From the NCBI GenBank assembly GCA_016936395.1, contig JAFGXY010000043.1, forward strand, positions 62,001 through 126,000: a stretch of 64,000 nucleotides of DNA. The letters are read 5' to 3'. The notes below the pieces were generated by a model, which worked only from the letters and a program-made list of their open reading frames with translations, searched no databases and was not told the origin of the DNA. The position numbers and the translations under genes were made by a program. The number at the start of each line of letters is the position of its first letter. Position 1 is the first letter of the stretch. This DNA is from Paracoccaceae bacterium. Lineage in GTDB: Bacteria; Pseudomonadota; Alphaproteobacteria; Rhodobacterales; Rhodobacteraceae. Below are positions 46,230 through 54,848 of this stretch, piece by piece.

Positions 46230-47627
46230 ATGGCAGGCCAGAGCTTTGATGTGATCGTGATCGGTGCCGGGCCGGGCGGCTATGTCGCCGCAATCCGCGC
46301 CAGCCAGTTGGGCCGGAAGGTCGCAATCATCGAGCGCGAAAACCTTGGCGGCATCTGCCTGAACTGGGGCTGCATCCCGACCAAGGCCATGCTGCGCAGC
46401 GCCGAAGTGTTTCACCTGATGCAGCGCGCCAAGGAGTTCGGCCTTGGTGCCACCGGCGTCAGCTATGACCTGCCCGCTGTCGTTGCGCGGTCGCGCGCGG
46501 TGGCCAAACAGCTTTCGGGCGGCATCGGTCACCTGATGAAGAAGAACAAGGTCACGGTGTTCATGGGTGTGGCGACGCTGCCACGGGCCGGGGTGGTGTC
46601 GGTGACAACCGACAAGGGCGTGGACGAGCTGACCGCCCCCGCTATCATCGTGGCCACCGGGGCCCGCGCCCGCGAATTGCCGGGGCTGGAGGCGGATGGC
46701 GATCTGGTCTGGTCCTATCGCCACGCCTTGATGGCGCCTCGGATGCCGAAAAACCTGCTGGTGATCGGCTCGGGTGCGATCGGGATCGAATTTGCCAGCT
46801 TCTTCAACACGCTGGGGGCCAAGACCACGGTGGTCGAGGTGATGGACCGCATCCTGCCGGTGGAAGACGCCGAAATCAGCGCCTTTGCTCGCAAGCAATT
46901 TGTCAAGCAGGGCATGACCATTCTGGAAAAGGCGACCGTCAAGACGTTGGACCGCAAGCCAGGGCAGGGCGTCACCGCCCATATCGAGGTGGGCGGCAAG
47001 ATCGAAAGCCACGAGTTTGATACCGTGATCTCGGCCGTCGGCATCGTTGGAAACGTCGAGGGGCTGGGGCTGGAGGCGCTGGGGGTCAGGATCGACCGCA
47101 GCCATGTGGTGACGGATGCGTTTTGCCGCACCGGGGTGCCGGGCCTGTTTGCCATCGGCGATATCGCCGGCGCGCCATGGCTGGCGCACAAGGCCAGCCA
47201 TGAAGGCGTGATGGTGGCGGAGCTGATCGCGGGTGGCCATCCGCATCCGATCAAGCCCGGCAGCATCGCTGGCTGCACCTATTGCCAGCCGCAGATCGCA
47301 TCGGTCGGCATGACCGAGGCGCGCGCGCGCGAGGCAGGCCATGACATCAAGGTGGGCCGCTTTCCCTTCATCGGCAACGGCAAGGCAATTGCCTTGGGCG
47401 AATCCGAGGGGCTGATCAAGACCATCTTCGATGCCAAGACCGGCGAGTTGCTGGGCGCGCATATGGTGGGCGCCGAAGTGACCGAACTGATCCAGGGCTA
47501 TGTCATTGGCCGCGCTCTGGAGACGACGGAGCAAGACCTGATGAACACCGTCTTCCCGCATCCGACGCTGTCCGAAATGATGCACGAGGCGGTGCTGGAT
47601 GCCTATGGTCGGGCGTTGCATATGTGA
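46230..47627 (+). CDS. lpdA: Dihydrolipoyl dehydrogenase
   Basis: FAD flavoprotein E3 that reoxidises dihydrolipoamide in 2-oxoacid dehydrogenase complexes or the glycine cleavage system. GAGPGGYVAA binds FAD; the redox pair is Cys43 and Cys48 in GGICLNWGCIPTK; GSGAIGIEFASF binds NAD; the C-terminal HPHPTLSEMMHEA carries the His-Glu dyad. 465 residues, without an N-terminal lipoyl domain. No E1 or E2 gene lies in this window, so the partner complex is open. Confidence 0.95.
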   Translation: MAGQSFDVIVIGAGPGGYVAAIRASQLGRKVAIIERENLGGICLNWGCIPTKAMLRSAEVFHLMQRAKEFGLGATGVSYDLPAVVARSRAVAKQLSGGIGHLMKKNKVTVFMGVATLPRAGVVSVTTDKGVDELTAPAIIVATGARARELPGLEADGDLVWSYRHALMAPRMPKNLLVIGSGAIGIEFASFFNTLGAKTTVVEVMDRILPVEDAEISAFARKQFVKQGMTILEKATVKTLDRKPGQGVTAHIEVGGKIESHEFDTVISAVGIVGNVEGLGLEALGVRIDRSHVVTDAFCRTGVPGLFAIGDIAGAPWLAHKASHEGVMVAELIAGGHPHPIKPGSIAGCTYCQPQIASVGMTEARAREAGHDIKVGRFPFIGNGKAIALGESEGLIKTIFDAKTGELLGAHMVGAEVTELIQGYVIGRALETTEQDLMNTVFPHPTLSEMMHEAVLDAYGRALHM

Positions 47628-47637
47628 TTGCCGCAGC

Positions 47638-47704
47638 GGGGGGCTGTCTGCCCCCCTCGGCCCTGCGGGCCTTACCCCCGAGGATATTTCTAGAAAGAGA
47701 AAGA
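47638..47704 (+). repeat. Interspersed element, family B (copy b, full form)
   Basis: Hairpin GGGGGGCTGTCTGCCCCCC, a second small hairpin GGCCCTGCGGGCC, then TTACCCCCGAGGATATTTC and the tail AGAAAGAGAAAG. It lies between convergent lpdA and the rhodanese gene, just after the lpdA stop, so transcription termination or mRNA 3'-end protection is possible. Confidence 0.65.
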
Positions 47705-47731
47705 CCGGAGGGCTTGCCTGGGGAAGGAGCG

Positions 47732-48091
47732 TCAGGCCCGGTCGATCTGGCCGCCGCCGGATTTCCAGTCATACAGACCGCCGATGTTGTGCACCTCTGG
47801 GTAGCCATAGCGGGTCAGCATCCGCACCGCCATGCCCGACCGCGCACCGGTGGCGCAGTAGATGGCGACCGGCTTGTCAGCCGGCAACTGGCAGTCCGGC
47901 TTGGACGGATCGGCCCTCAGCGGCAGCAGCGACAGCGGAATGACCACCGCGCCCCGGGCCTTGCCCGAGGCTTTCGCCTCGGCCATGTCGCGCACATCCA
48001 GCAAGGTCATCTCGCCACGGGCGACCATGGCGATGACATCGGCCACGGCCAGGCGCGGTGGCCGGGCCGCAGGGCGAAGGAAGTTGAACAT
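47732..48091 (-). CDS. Single-domain rhodanese
   Basis: 119-residue sulfurtransferase-like protein, cytosolic. LLDVRDMAEAKASGKARGA is the rhodanese entry motif and IYCATGARSGMAV carries the active-site Cys in a CxxGxR loop, so persulfide chemistry is plausible. The track shows it only as the tail of a 605-residue ORF antisense to uvrA; the real start is ATG 48091 with AGGTG upstream. Divergent from uvrA. Confidence 0.88.
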   Translation of the reverse strand: MFNFLRPAARPPRLAVADVIAMVARGEMTLLDVRDMAEAKASGKARGAVVIPLSLLPLRADPSKPDCQLPADKPVAIYCATGARSGMAVRMLTRYGYPEVHNIGGLYDWKSGGGQIDRA

Positions 48092-48122
48092 GCGGGCACC
48101 TGTGCTGCTATGCGGCATGGAT

Positions 48123-48142
48123 ACATTCGAAAAGCCGAATGT
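48123..48142. promoter_or_regulatory. Inverted repeat in rhodanese-uvrA intergenic region
   Basis: ACATTCG-N6-CGAATGT, a perfect 7-base inverted repeat located 32 bases before the rhodanese start on its promoter side. Possibly an operator of the rhodanese gene. Not a known motif to me. Confidence 0.35.
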
Positions 48143-48162
48143 GTAAAGCCGGTTTTGCGGAC

Positions 48163-48177
48163 GTTCGCGCAATGTTC
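48163..48177 (+). promoter_or_regulatory. LexA (SOS) box upstream of uvrA
   Basis: GTTCGCGCAATGTTC matches the alphaproteobacterial LexA operator GTTC-N7-GTTC exactly. It lies 64 bases before the uvrA ATG, a position suited to repression of the uvrA promoter; uvrA is a well known SOS gene. Confidence 0.8.
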
Positions 48178-48241
48178 CATATTTCTCGTTGGAGACTCGG
48201 TTGGAACCGCCTATCTGTTGGGGGATATCACGGGGTGATCC

Positions 48242-51106
48242 ATGGCTGAGCAGAAGTTCATCGAAGTGCGGGGCGCGCGCGAGCACAATTTGAAGAACGT
48301 GGATGTCGATATTCCGCGCGATCAGTTCGTGGTGATCACCGGGCTTTCGGGGTCTGGCAAGTCGAGCCTCGCCTTTGACACCATCTATGCCGAAGGGCAG
48401 AGGCGCTATGTCGAAAGCCTGTCGGCCTATGCCCGGCAGTTTCTGGACATGATGGGCAAGCCCGATGTGGATCATATCTCGGGTCTGTCGCCGGCGATTT
48501 CCATCGAGCAAAAGACCACCAGCAAGAACCCGCGCTCCACCGTTGGCACAGTGACCGAGATCTACGACTATCTGCGCCTGCTGTTTGCCCGTGTCGGCAC
48601 GCCCTACAGCCCGGCCACTGGCCTTCCGATCACCGCGATGCAGGTGCAGGACATGGTCGATGCGGTGATGGCGATGCCCGAGGGCAGCCGCGCCTATCTG
48701 CTGGCGCCGATCGTGCGCGACCGCAAGGGCGAATACCGCAAAGAGTTTCTGGAGCTTCGCAAGCAGGGATTTCAGCGCGTCAAGGTGAATGGCCAGTTCT
48801 ATGAGCTGGAAGACCCGCCTACATTGGACAAGAAGTTTCGCCACAACATCGACGTGGTGGTGGACCGCATCGTGGTGCGCGAAGGTCTGGAGGTGCGGCT
48901 GGCCGACAGCTTCCGCACCGCGCTGAACCTTGCCGATGGCATTGCCGTGGTGGAAACCGCGCCTGCCGAGGGGGAGGGCGAGCCAGAGCGCATCACCTAT
49001 TCGGAAAAATTCGCCTGCCCGGTGTCGGGCTTTACCATCGCCGAAATCGAGCCGCGGTTGTTTTCCTTCAACGCGCCGTTTGGCGCCTGCCCGGTCTGTG
49101 ACGGGTTGGGGGTGGAGCTGTTCTTTGACGAACGGCTTGTGGTGCCGGATCAGGGGTTGACGCTGATGCAGGGCGCAATTGCGCCGTGGTCCAAGTCGAA
49201 AAGTCCGTATTTCACCCAGACCATCGACGCGCTGGCCAGGCACTATGAGTTTGACAAGAAAAAGAAATGGAAAGACTTGCCCGCCCATGTGCAGCAGGTG
49301 TTCCTGCACGGATCCCACGGCGAAGAGATCGACTTTTCCTATGACGAAAGCGGCCGGGTCTACAAGGTGCGCCGGGTGTTCGAGGGCGTGATCCCGAACA
49401 TGGAGCGGCGCTACAAGGAGACCGACAGCACCTGGTCGCGCGAGGAGATGGAGCGCTATCAGAACAACCGCGATTGTGGGGCCTGTGGTGGCTATCGCCT
49501 GCGCCCCGAGGCCTTGGCGGTGAAGATCGCCGGGCTGCACGCGGGCCAAGTGGTGCGGATGTCAATCAAGGAGGCCTATGCCTGGATCGGGACGGTGCCA
49601 GACACGTTGGGCGTGCAGAAGAACGAAATCGCCCGGGCGATTCTGAAGGAAATCCGCGAAAGGCTGGGGTTTTTGGTGAATGTCGGCCTTGATTATTTGA
49701 CCCTGTCGCGCAACGCAGGCACGCTCTCGGGTGGTGAGAGCCAGCGCATCCGGCTGGCCAGCCAGATCGGGTCGGGCCTGACCGGGGTGCTGTATGTGCT
49801 GGACGAGCCATCCATCGGCCTGCACCAGCGTGACAATGACCGGCTGCTGACCACGCTGAAAAACCTGCGCGATGCCGGCAATACCGTGCTGGTGGTCGAG
49901 CATGACGAAGACGCCATCCGTGAGGCGGATTATGTCTTCGACTTCGGCCCCGGGGCCGGGGTGCATGGCGGGCAGGTGGTGTCGCATGGCACACCGGCGC
50001 AGGTGGCAGCGGATCCGGCCAGCCTGACCGGGCAATACCTGTCTGGTGCGCGCGCAATTGCGGTGCCATCGGTGCGGCGCAAGGGCAGCGGAAAAAAGCT
50101 GACGGTCGTGGGGGCTTGCGGCAACAACCTCAAGAACGTGACGGTTGATTTTCCGCTGGGCAAGTTTGTCTGCGTGACCGGGGTTTCGGGGGGTGGAAAG
50201 TCAACGCTGACCATCGAGACGCTGTTCAAGACCGCGGCGGGCAAGCTGAACGGCGCGCGCGAAACGCCCGCGCCCTGTGAGACGATCACCGGGTTTGAGC
50301 ATCTGGACAAGGTGATCGACATCGACCAACGCGCCATTGGCCGCACGCCGCGCAGCAACCCTGCCACCTATACCGGGGCGTTTGGCCCGATCCGCGACTG
50401 GTTCGCCGGTCTGCCGGAATCCAAGGCCCGCGGCTATCAGCCGGGGCGGTTCTCGTTCAACGTCAAGGGTGGGCGGTGTGAGGCCTGTCAGGGTGATGGC
50501 GTCATCAAGATCGAGATGCATTTTCTGCCCGATGTTTACGTGACCTGTGAGACCTGCAAGGGCCATCGCTATAACCGCGAAACCCTGGAAATAAAGTTCA
50601 AGGACAAGAGCATATCGGATGTTCTTGACATGACATGTGAAGATGCGCAGGCATTTTTTCAGGCGGTGCCCAGCATCCGTGACAAGATGGATGCGCTGTG
50701 TCAGGTCGGGCTTGGTTATATCAAGGTCGGGCAGCAGGCGACCACGCTTTCGGGCGGTGAAGCGCAGCGCGTCAAGCTGTCAAAGGAACTGTCGCGCCGG
50801 GCCACTGGCCGCACCCTGTATATCCTGGACGAGCCGACCACCGGCCTGCACTTTGAAGACGTGCGCAAGCTGTTGGACGTGCTGCATGAATTGGTAGAAC
50901 AGGGCAATACGGTGGTGGTGATCGAGCACAATCTTGACGTGATCAAGACCGCCGACTGGATCATCGACATCGGCCCGGAAGGCGGCGATGGCGGGGGTAT
51001 GATCGTGGCAGAAGGCACGCCGGAAGATGTGGCGAAGGTATCAACAAGCCATACCGGGCGCTACCTTGCCGAAATGCTGAAGCCGCGGCGCCATGCGGCG
51101 GAATGA
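48242..51106 (+). CDS. uvrA: Excinuclease ABC subunit A
   Basis: Damage-recognition ATPase of nucleotide excision repair. The 954 residues contain two ABC ATPase modules: Walker [11 protein letters not shown] near residue 35 and GVSGGGKST in the second half, signatures LSGGESQRI and LSGGEAQRV. Zinc-binding Cys pairs are seen in [14 protein letters not shown] and in CEACQGDG with CETCKGH. The ATG follows GGGGTGA. A LexA box stands upstream and a strong terminator downstream. Confidence 0.97.
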   Translation: MAEQKFIEVRGAREHNLKNVDVDIPRDQFVVITGLSGSGKSSLAFDTIYAEGQRRYVESLSAYARQFLDMMGKPDVDHISGLSPAISIEQKTTSKNPRSTVGTVTEIYDYLRLLFARVGTPYSPATGLPITAMQVQDMVDAVMAMPEGSRAYLLAPIVRDRKGEYRKEFLELRKQGFQRVKVNGQFYELEDPPTLDKKFRHNIDVVVDRIVVREGLEVRLADSFRTALNLADGIAVVETAPAEGEGEPERITYSEKFACPVSGFTIAEIEPRLFSFNAPFGACPVCDGLGVELFFDERLVVPDQGLTLMQGAIAPWSKSKSPYFTQTIDALARHYEFDKKKKWKDLPAHVQQVFLHGSHGEEIDFSYDESGRVYKVRRVFEGVIPNMERRYKETDSTWSREEMERYQNNRDCGACGGYRLRPEALAVKIAGLHAGQVVRMSIKEAYAWIGTVPDTLGVQKNEIARAILKEIRERLGFLVNVGLDYLTLSRNAGTLSGGESQRIRLASQIGSGLTGVLYVLDEPSIGLHQRDNDRLLTTLKNLRDAGNTVLVVEHDEDAIREADYVFDFGPGAGVHGGQVVSHGTPAQVAADPASLTGQYLSGARAIAVPSVRRKGSGKKLTVVGACGNNLKNVTVDFPLGKFVCVTGVSGGGKSTLTIETLFKTAAGKLNGARETPAPCETITGFEHLDKVIDIDQRAIGRTPRSNPATYTGAFGPIRDWFAGLPESKARGYQPGRFSFNVKGGRCEACQGDGVIKIEMHFLPDVYVTCETCKGHRYNRETLEIKFKDKSISDVLDMTCEDAQAFFQAVPSIRDKMDALCQVGLGYIKVGQQATTLSGGEAQRVKLSKELSRRATGRTLYILDEPTTGLHFEDVRKLLDVLHELVEQGNTVVVIEHNLDVIKTADWIIDIGPEGGDGGGMIVAEGTPEDVAKVSTSHTGRYLAEMLKPRRHAAE

Positions 51107-51216
51107 TGTGATCTTCAACCTGTAAGCCACGGAAAGCATGACGTTTTGCCAACATACCACAGGCAGGGTCAGGTCATGGTGATAGCGGAGCCGCGAAGCC
51201 TGATCACAGGCGCAGC

Positions 51217-51245
51217 AAAAAGCGGCCCCGGGGGGGCCGCTTTTT
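51217..51245. terminator. Strong bidirectional intrinsic terminator
   Basis: A perfect 13-base stem (AAAAAGCGGCCCC with its complement) around a GGG loop, with A-run and T-run as part of the stem. It serves uvrA on the plus strand and the DUF2892 gene on the minus strand, which end on either side. Confidence 0.88.
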
Positions 51246-51259
51246 CCGCCTGAAGCGGC

Positions 51260-51463
51260 TTACTTCTTGACGTCGCAGGTGTTGATGCCCAGCAGCGTGT
51301 AAAGCGCGCAGGTCTGGAAGATGCCGGTCAGCAGCGGCACGATGCCGATCAGATACAGCCAGCTATTGGTGCCACCAGAGTTCAGGAAGAACCCGGCGAT
51401 CAGGGCAAGCCCGACACCGATACGCAAGATACGGTCAATGCCGCCGACATTTTTTTTCAACAT
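51260..51463 (-). CDS. DUF2892 (YgaP-like) small membrane protein
   Basis: 67 residues. MLKKNVGGIDRILRIGVGLALIAG, a loop, a second helix and a Cys-containing end CALYTLLGINTCDVKK match the DUF2892 fold, two short membrane helices, as in the C-terminal part of YgaP rhodaneses. ATG 51463 has AAAGGAAA upstream. The Crp/Fnr-type regulator lies directly upstream on the same strand; a single-domain rhodanese lies on the other side of uvrA. Confidence 0.85.
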   Translation of the reverse strand: MLKKNVGGIDRILRIGVGLALIAGFFLNSGGTNSWLYLIGIVPLLTGIFQTCALYTLLGINTCDVKK

Positions 51464-51550
51464 GGCGTTTCCTTTCAGGTCATGCAGGGCCGGAACGGCC
51501 CCAGGACAGATCACACCTATCCTGCCAAGAAGGGTGCGTCTGTGACCTGA

Positions 51551-52234
51551 TCACTCAAGGCGTGCGGCAACATGTCGCAGCGCCTGCGGGTCCAGCAGGC
51601 GCACCGTACCACGGTCCGTGGCCACCCAGCCGGCACGGGCAAAGGCATCCAGCCGCCGCGTCACCACTTCGCGCGCGGATCCGATGCGGGCGGCGAGTTC
51701 GGCCTGGGTCGCGGTTACCAGACTGCCCTCGGCAAGGTCAAGCAGCGCCAAGGCCAGACGGCTTTCGATACGGCCAAAAGCCACCCGCTCCAGCAGCCGC
51801 GTGACATCCTGCATCCGGCGGGCAAAGGTCTGCATGCAATGGGCGCGGAAGGCGGCGTCACTGTCCATCAAGGCAAGGAAAAGCGGGCGGGGGATCAGAA
51901 CCAGCTCGGCGTCGTTGGCCGTGATCGCTTCGGCGGAATAGGGCTCGCCTCCCATCAGGCCAAGCGTGGTCTGCACGCAGGATTGCCCGGGTTCGACCGC
52001 ATAAAGCAGAATCTCGCGCCCCGAAGGTCCGGTAAGGAACACCTCGACGCGGCCGGACAGCACCAGCGGGAATCCGGTAACGGCATCGCCGGGGCGAAAC
52101 AATACCGTGCCGCGGTTCAGCCGGATCGGGGTCAGGGCACCAAGACGGCGGGCTGCAGCGGGTGAGAGGTCGGGCAGGGTTTCGGTCCAGTGTTGCATTG
52201 TATCCAGACGGGTGATTTCAGCGTGATCTGACAT
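51551..52234 (-). CDS. Crp/Fnr family transcriptional regulator
   Basis: About 227 residues: N-terminal cyclic-nucleotide-binding-like beta roll (VLFRPGDAVTGFPLVLSGRVEVF) and a C-terminal winged helix (TQAELAARIGSAREVVTRRLDAFARAGWV). The N-terminal Cys cluster of FNR is missing, so it does not bind a 4Fe-4S cluster in the FNR manner; the signal is unknown. Start uncertain: ATG 52234 (MSDHAEITRLD) or 52246; the track start is a further 50 codons out. DUF2892 is the likely local target. Confidence 0.85.
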   Translation of the reverse strand: MSDHAEITRLDTMQHWTETLPDLSPAAARRLGALTPIRLNRGTVLFRPGDAVTGFPLVLSGRVEVFLTGPSGREILLYAVEPGQSCVQTTLGLMGGEPYSAEAITANDAELVLIPRPLFLALMDSDAAFRAHCMQTFARRMQDVTRLLERVAFGRIESRLALALLDLAEGSLVTATQAELAARIGSAREVVTRRLDAFARAGWVATDRGTVRLLDPQALRHVAARLE

Positions 52235-52368
52235 GGAATGGCGCATGTGCACAACCTGTTGTCCCGGCAGGTAATTCGGCATTCCGTCGATGCCGTATTT
52301 GACAGGACATGGCGATTGCGGTGCCGGTTTTAGAACAATCGACGCGTCAAAGGCGAGAATCTTGCTGA

Positions 52369-52409
52369 AGTGTAAACAAACACTCAACCCATGCGCTTAT
52401 TTGAATAAG
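52369..52409. promoter_or_regulatory. Two small palindromes in AT-rich leader of the VPLPA-CTERM gene
   Basis: AGTGT-N6-ACACT (52369-52384) and CTTATTTGAATAAG (52396-52409, six-base arms) lie about 110-145 bases before the start of the secreted protein gene, in a stretch clearly richer in A/T than the genome. Possible operators for either that gene or the divergent Crp/Fnr gene. Confidence 0.35.
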
Positions 52410-52514
52410 TATGGCGGAAATGTGTTCAAACCAGGGGGAAAGTCTGGCACTTTCTCACTCGTAAAGTGGCGAATAGGCATGTTTGCAAATTAGATTTGGT
52501 CTGTGGAGGGTATG

Positions 52515-53030
52515 ATGACAATTGGAAAGAAAACGGCACGGCTGGCATCGGGCTGCGCTGCTGCGCTGTTGATGACGACGGTCGCTGCGTCTGCTGCGAC
52601 TTATCTTGACACGGTTTCAGGCGGGAACGATCCGTTCCCCGATCCGCTTTTCGAGGGACAGGCGCTGGAATCGCCGGCCTTGGCCAAATGTGATGAAGGG
52701 GTCGATGGTGCTCTTTCGTCCACCTGCTCGACGTGGGTAGACGGTAAGGCGTCGGGTGATTACGCATCTGCGTTCACGCTGACCTACTACTTGGTCGATG
52801 ATGAATACTCTTTTGACTGGACATTTGATCCTACCAAGGTGACGGGCGCGAACAGCGTTCTTTATCCGGCCTATGTGGCCGTGAAGCAGAGCACGTTTTA
52901 CGACATCTGGAAGCTTGGCCCCGGCGAGTCCCTTGGCGGGACCATTGCTTCTGGTCTTGCAGCGATTTCGCATGTCAGCTCTTACGACACCGGAGCGCCG
53001 TCTACCGTGCCGCTGCCTGCCGCAGGTTAG
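52515..53030 (+). CDS. Secreted protein ending in a truncated VPLPA-CTERM signal
   Basis: 171 residues as read to the first stop. N-terminal signal peptide (LASGCAAALLMTTVAASAA), mature part with Cys pair KCDEGVDGALSSTC and no recognised domain, then VPLPAAG at the very C-terminus followed by TAG. VPLPA is the invariant start of an exosortase-type sorting signal found in Rhodobacterales, which should continue with Trp, a membrane helix and an Arg cluster. Those parts are present in frame after the stop (see 53031-53087). ATG 52515 has GGAGGG upstream. As it stands, the product would be secreted without its anchor. Confidence 0.75.
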   Translation: MTIGKKTARLASGCAAALLMTTVAASAATYLDTVSGGNDPFPDPLFEGQALESPALAKCDEGVDGALSSTCSTWVDGKASGDYASAFTLTYYLVDDEYSFDWTFDPTKVTGANSVLYPAYVAVKQSTFYDIWKLGPGESLGGTIASGLAAISHVSSYDTGAPSTVPLPAAG

Positions 53031-53087
53031 CTGATGGTGGCCGGGCTTGGCGGGTTGGCCGCAGTGCGTCGCCGCAAGCGCGCCTGA
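53031..53087 (+). pseudogene. In-frame anchor remnant after TAG: membrane helix and Arg tail of VPLPA-CTERM
   Basis: Directly after TAG 53028-53030 the same frame reads LMVAGLGGLAAVRRRKRA and then TGA. This is the expected hydrophobic helix and basic end of the sorting signal. TGG (Trp) instead of TAG would restore VPLPAAGW plus the helix. Explanations: a point mutation, an assembly or sequencing error, or (least likely) readthrough. Confidence 0.75.
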
Positions 53088-53106
53088 TCTGCGTCAGAAC
53101 ATCGGG

Positions 53107-53134
53107 AAAGGGCAGCCCTTGGGCCGCCCTTTTT
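53107..53134. terminator. Terminator between the VPLPA-CTERM gene and mmsA
   Basis: AAAGGGCAGCCC-TT-GGGCCGCCCTTT pairs with one mismatch and is followed by TT on the plus strand; the stem's own A/T ends supply the U-run. It ends the plus-strand transcript and, read backwards, that of mmsA. Confidence 0.75.
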
Positions 53135-53136
53135 CG

Positions 53137-54636
53137 TCAATCCATCTGCTTGAAGTTGAAGGCCGAGCCTTCCTTGATGCCGCTTGGCCAGCGAGAGGTG
53201 ATGGTCTTGGTCCGTGTGTAGAACCGGAACGAATCCGGCCCGTGCTGGTTCAGATCGCCAAAGGATGATTTCTTCCACCCGCCAAAGGTGTGATAGGCCA
53301 GCGGCACCGGGATCGGCACGTTGATCCCGATCATCCCCACATTGACGCGGTTGGCAAAGTCGCGCGCGGTGTCGCCGTCGCGGGTATAGATCGCGGTGCC
53401 ATTGCCGTATTCGTGATCCATCGCCAGTTTCAGCGCGTCTTCATAGGTTTTTGCACGCACGGTCGACAGCACGGGGCCGAAAATCTCGCGCCGGTAGATG
53501 TCCATGTCGGGGGTGACATGGTCAAACAGATGCGGGCCGACAAAGAAGCCATCCTCATAGCCTTGCAGCGCAAAGTTGCGGCCATCGACCACCAGAGTCG
53601 CGCCTTGCTCGATGCCGGATTCGACCAGCCGCAGGATATTGGCCTTGGCGGCGGCGGTGACGACTGGGCCGTAATCGACATCATTGCCCGAGGTGTAGGG
53701 GCCCACTTTCAGCTTTTCGATCCGCGGGATCAGCTTTTCGATCAGCCGGTCGGCGGTTTTATCCCCCACCGGCACTGCGACGGAAATCGCCATGCAGCGC
53801 TCACCCGCAGCGCCATAGCCCGCGCCGATCAGCGCATCGGCGGCCTGATCAAGATCGGCGTCGGGCATGATGATCATGTGGTTCTTGGCGCCGCCAAAGC
53901 ACTGCACGCGCTTGCCGTTGGCACAGCCGCGGCCATAGATGTATTCGGCAATCGGGGTGGACCCGACAAAGCCGATGCCTGCGATCTGCGGGTTGTCAAG
54001 GATGGCGTCGACCGCGTCCTTGTCACCGTTGATGACCTGCAACACGCCATCGGGCAGCCCTGCCTCTTGCATCAGCGCGGCCAGCATCATCGGCACCGAC
54101 GGGTCACGTTCCGACGGTTTCAGGATGAAGGCGTTGCCGCAGGCCAAGGCAGGGCCCAGTTTCCACAGCGGGATCATGGCGGGAAAGTTGAACGGCGTGA
54201 TGCCGGCGGCCACGCCAATCGGTTGGCGCATGGAATACATGTCGATGCCGGGGCCGGCGCTGTCGGTGAACTCCCCCTTCAGCAGATGTGGCGCGCCGAT
54301 GCAGAACTCGATCACCTCCAGCCCGCGCTGGATATCGCCCTTGGCATCGGGCAGGGTCTTGCCGTGTTCCGACGACAGCACCTCGGCCAGCTTGTCCATG
54401 TCGCGGTTCAGAAGGTCGACGAAGCGCATCATCACCCGCGCCCGACGCTGCGGGTTGGTGGCCCCCCATTTGACCTGGGCGCGGGCGGCATCGGCGGTGG
54501 CGGCATCAAGCTCGGCCTTGCTGGCCAATGCCACGCGGGCCTGCACCTCGCCCGTCGCGGGGTTGAAGACATCGGCAAAACGGCCCGAAAGCCCTTGAAC
54601 ATGCTTGCCGTTGATCCAGTGACCGATTTCTTTCAT
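53137..54636 (-). CDS. mmsA: CoA-acylating methylmalonate-semialdehyde dehydrogenase
   Basis: NAD-dependent ALDH-fold enzyme that converts methylmalonate or malonate semialdehyde to propionyl- or acetyl-CoA in valine or inositol breakdown. Family-typical features are the N-terminal IGHWINGKHV, GERCMAISVAVPVG with the catalytic Cys (about 280), and FGGWKKSSFGDLNQHGPDSFRFYTRTKTIT at the end. ATG 54636 has GGGAG seven bases upstream, giving 499 residues. No other valine or inositol gene is adjacent. Confidence 0.95.
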   Translation of the reverse strand: MKEIGHWINGKHVQGLSGRFADVFNPATGEVQARVALASKAELDAATADAARAQVKWGATNPQRRARVMMRFVDLLNRDMDKLAEVLSSEHGKTLPDAKGDIQRGLEVIEFCIGAPHLLKGEFTDSAGPGIDMYSMRQPIGVAAGITPFNFPAMIPLWKLGPALACGNAFILKPSERDPSVPMMLAALMQEAGLPDGVLQVINGDKDAVDAILDNPQIAGIGFVGSTPIAEYIYGRGCANGKRVQCFGGAKNHMIIMPDADLDQAADALIGAGYGAAGERCMAISVAVPVGDKTADRLIEKLIPRIEKLKVGPYTSGNDVDYGPVVTAAAKANILRLVESGIEQGATLVVDGRNFALQGYEDGFFVGPHLFDHVTPDMDIYRREIFGPVLSTVRAKTYEDALKLAMDHEYGNGTAIYTRDGDTARDFANRVNVGMIGINVPIPVPLAYHTFGGWKKSSFGDLNQHGPDSFRFYTRTKTITSRWPSGIKEGSAFNFKQMD

Positions 54637-54848
54637 CTTTGTCTCCCTGAAGATTTGGGCGACCATAGCCGCACGCAAATGCCGGTTAAAGCAGCTTTGT
54701 GACAAGTGGGCATCGAAGTGGTGCCGTCCGCCGATTAACGTTCCGGGCACCCACCGGATCAGGCGTGAGGTGCAGCGACTGGAAGCTTTGACTTGACAGA
54801 ATGTCGCAGGGGGCGGACCCTGAACCCAAGTTCATGGGGAGGAGTGCG

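Noticed and set aside
47732-49549. 605-residue minus-strand ORF antisense to uvrA
   Set aside because: Only its last 119 residues (rhodanese) look like a protein; the rest mirrors uvrA codons and has His/Arg/Gln-rich composition typical of antisense GC-rich frames.
51107-51216. Short ORF starting MTFCQHTTGRV between uvrA and DUF2892
   Set aside because: Only 14 codons, no ribosome site, overlapping the approach to a terminator.
52410-52502. Sigma-54 promoter (TGGCAC...) before the VPLPA-CTERM gene
   Set aside because: TGGCAC is present, but no GC at the required -12 spacing follows.
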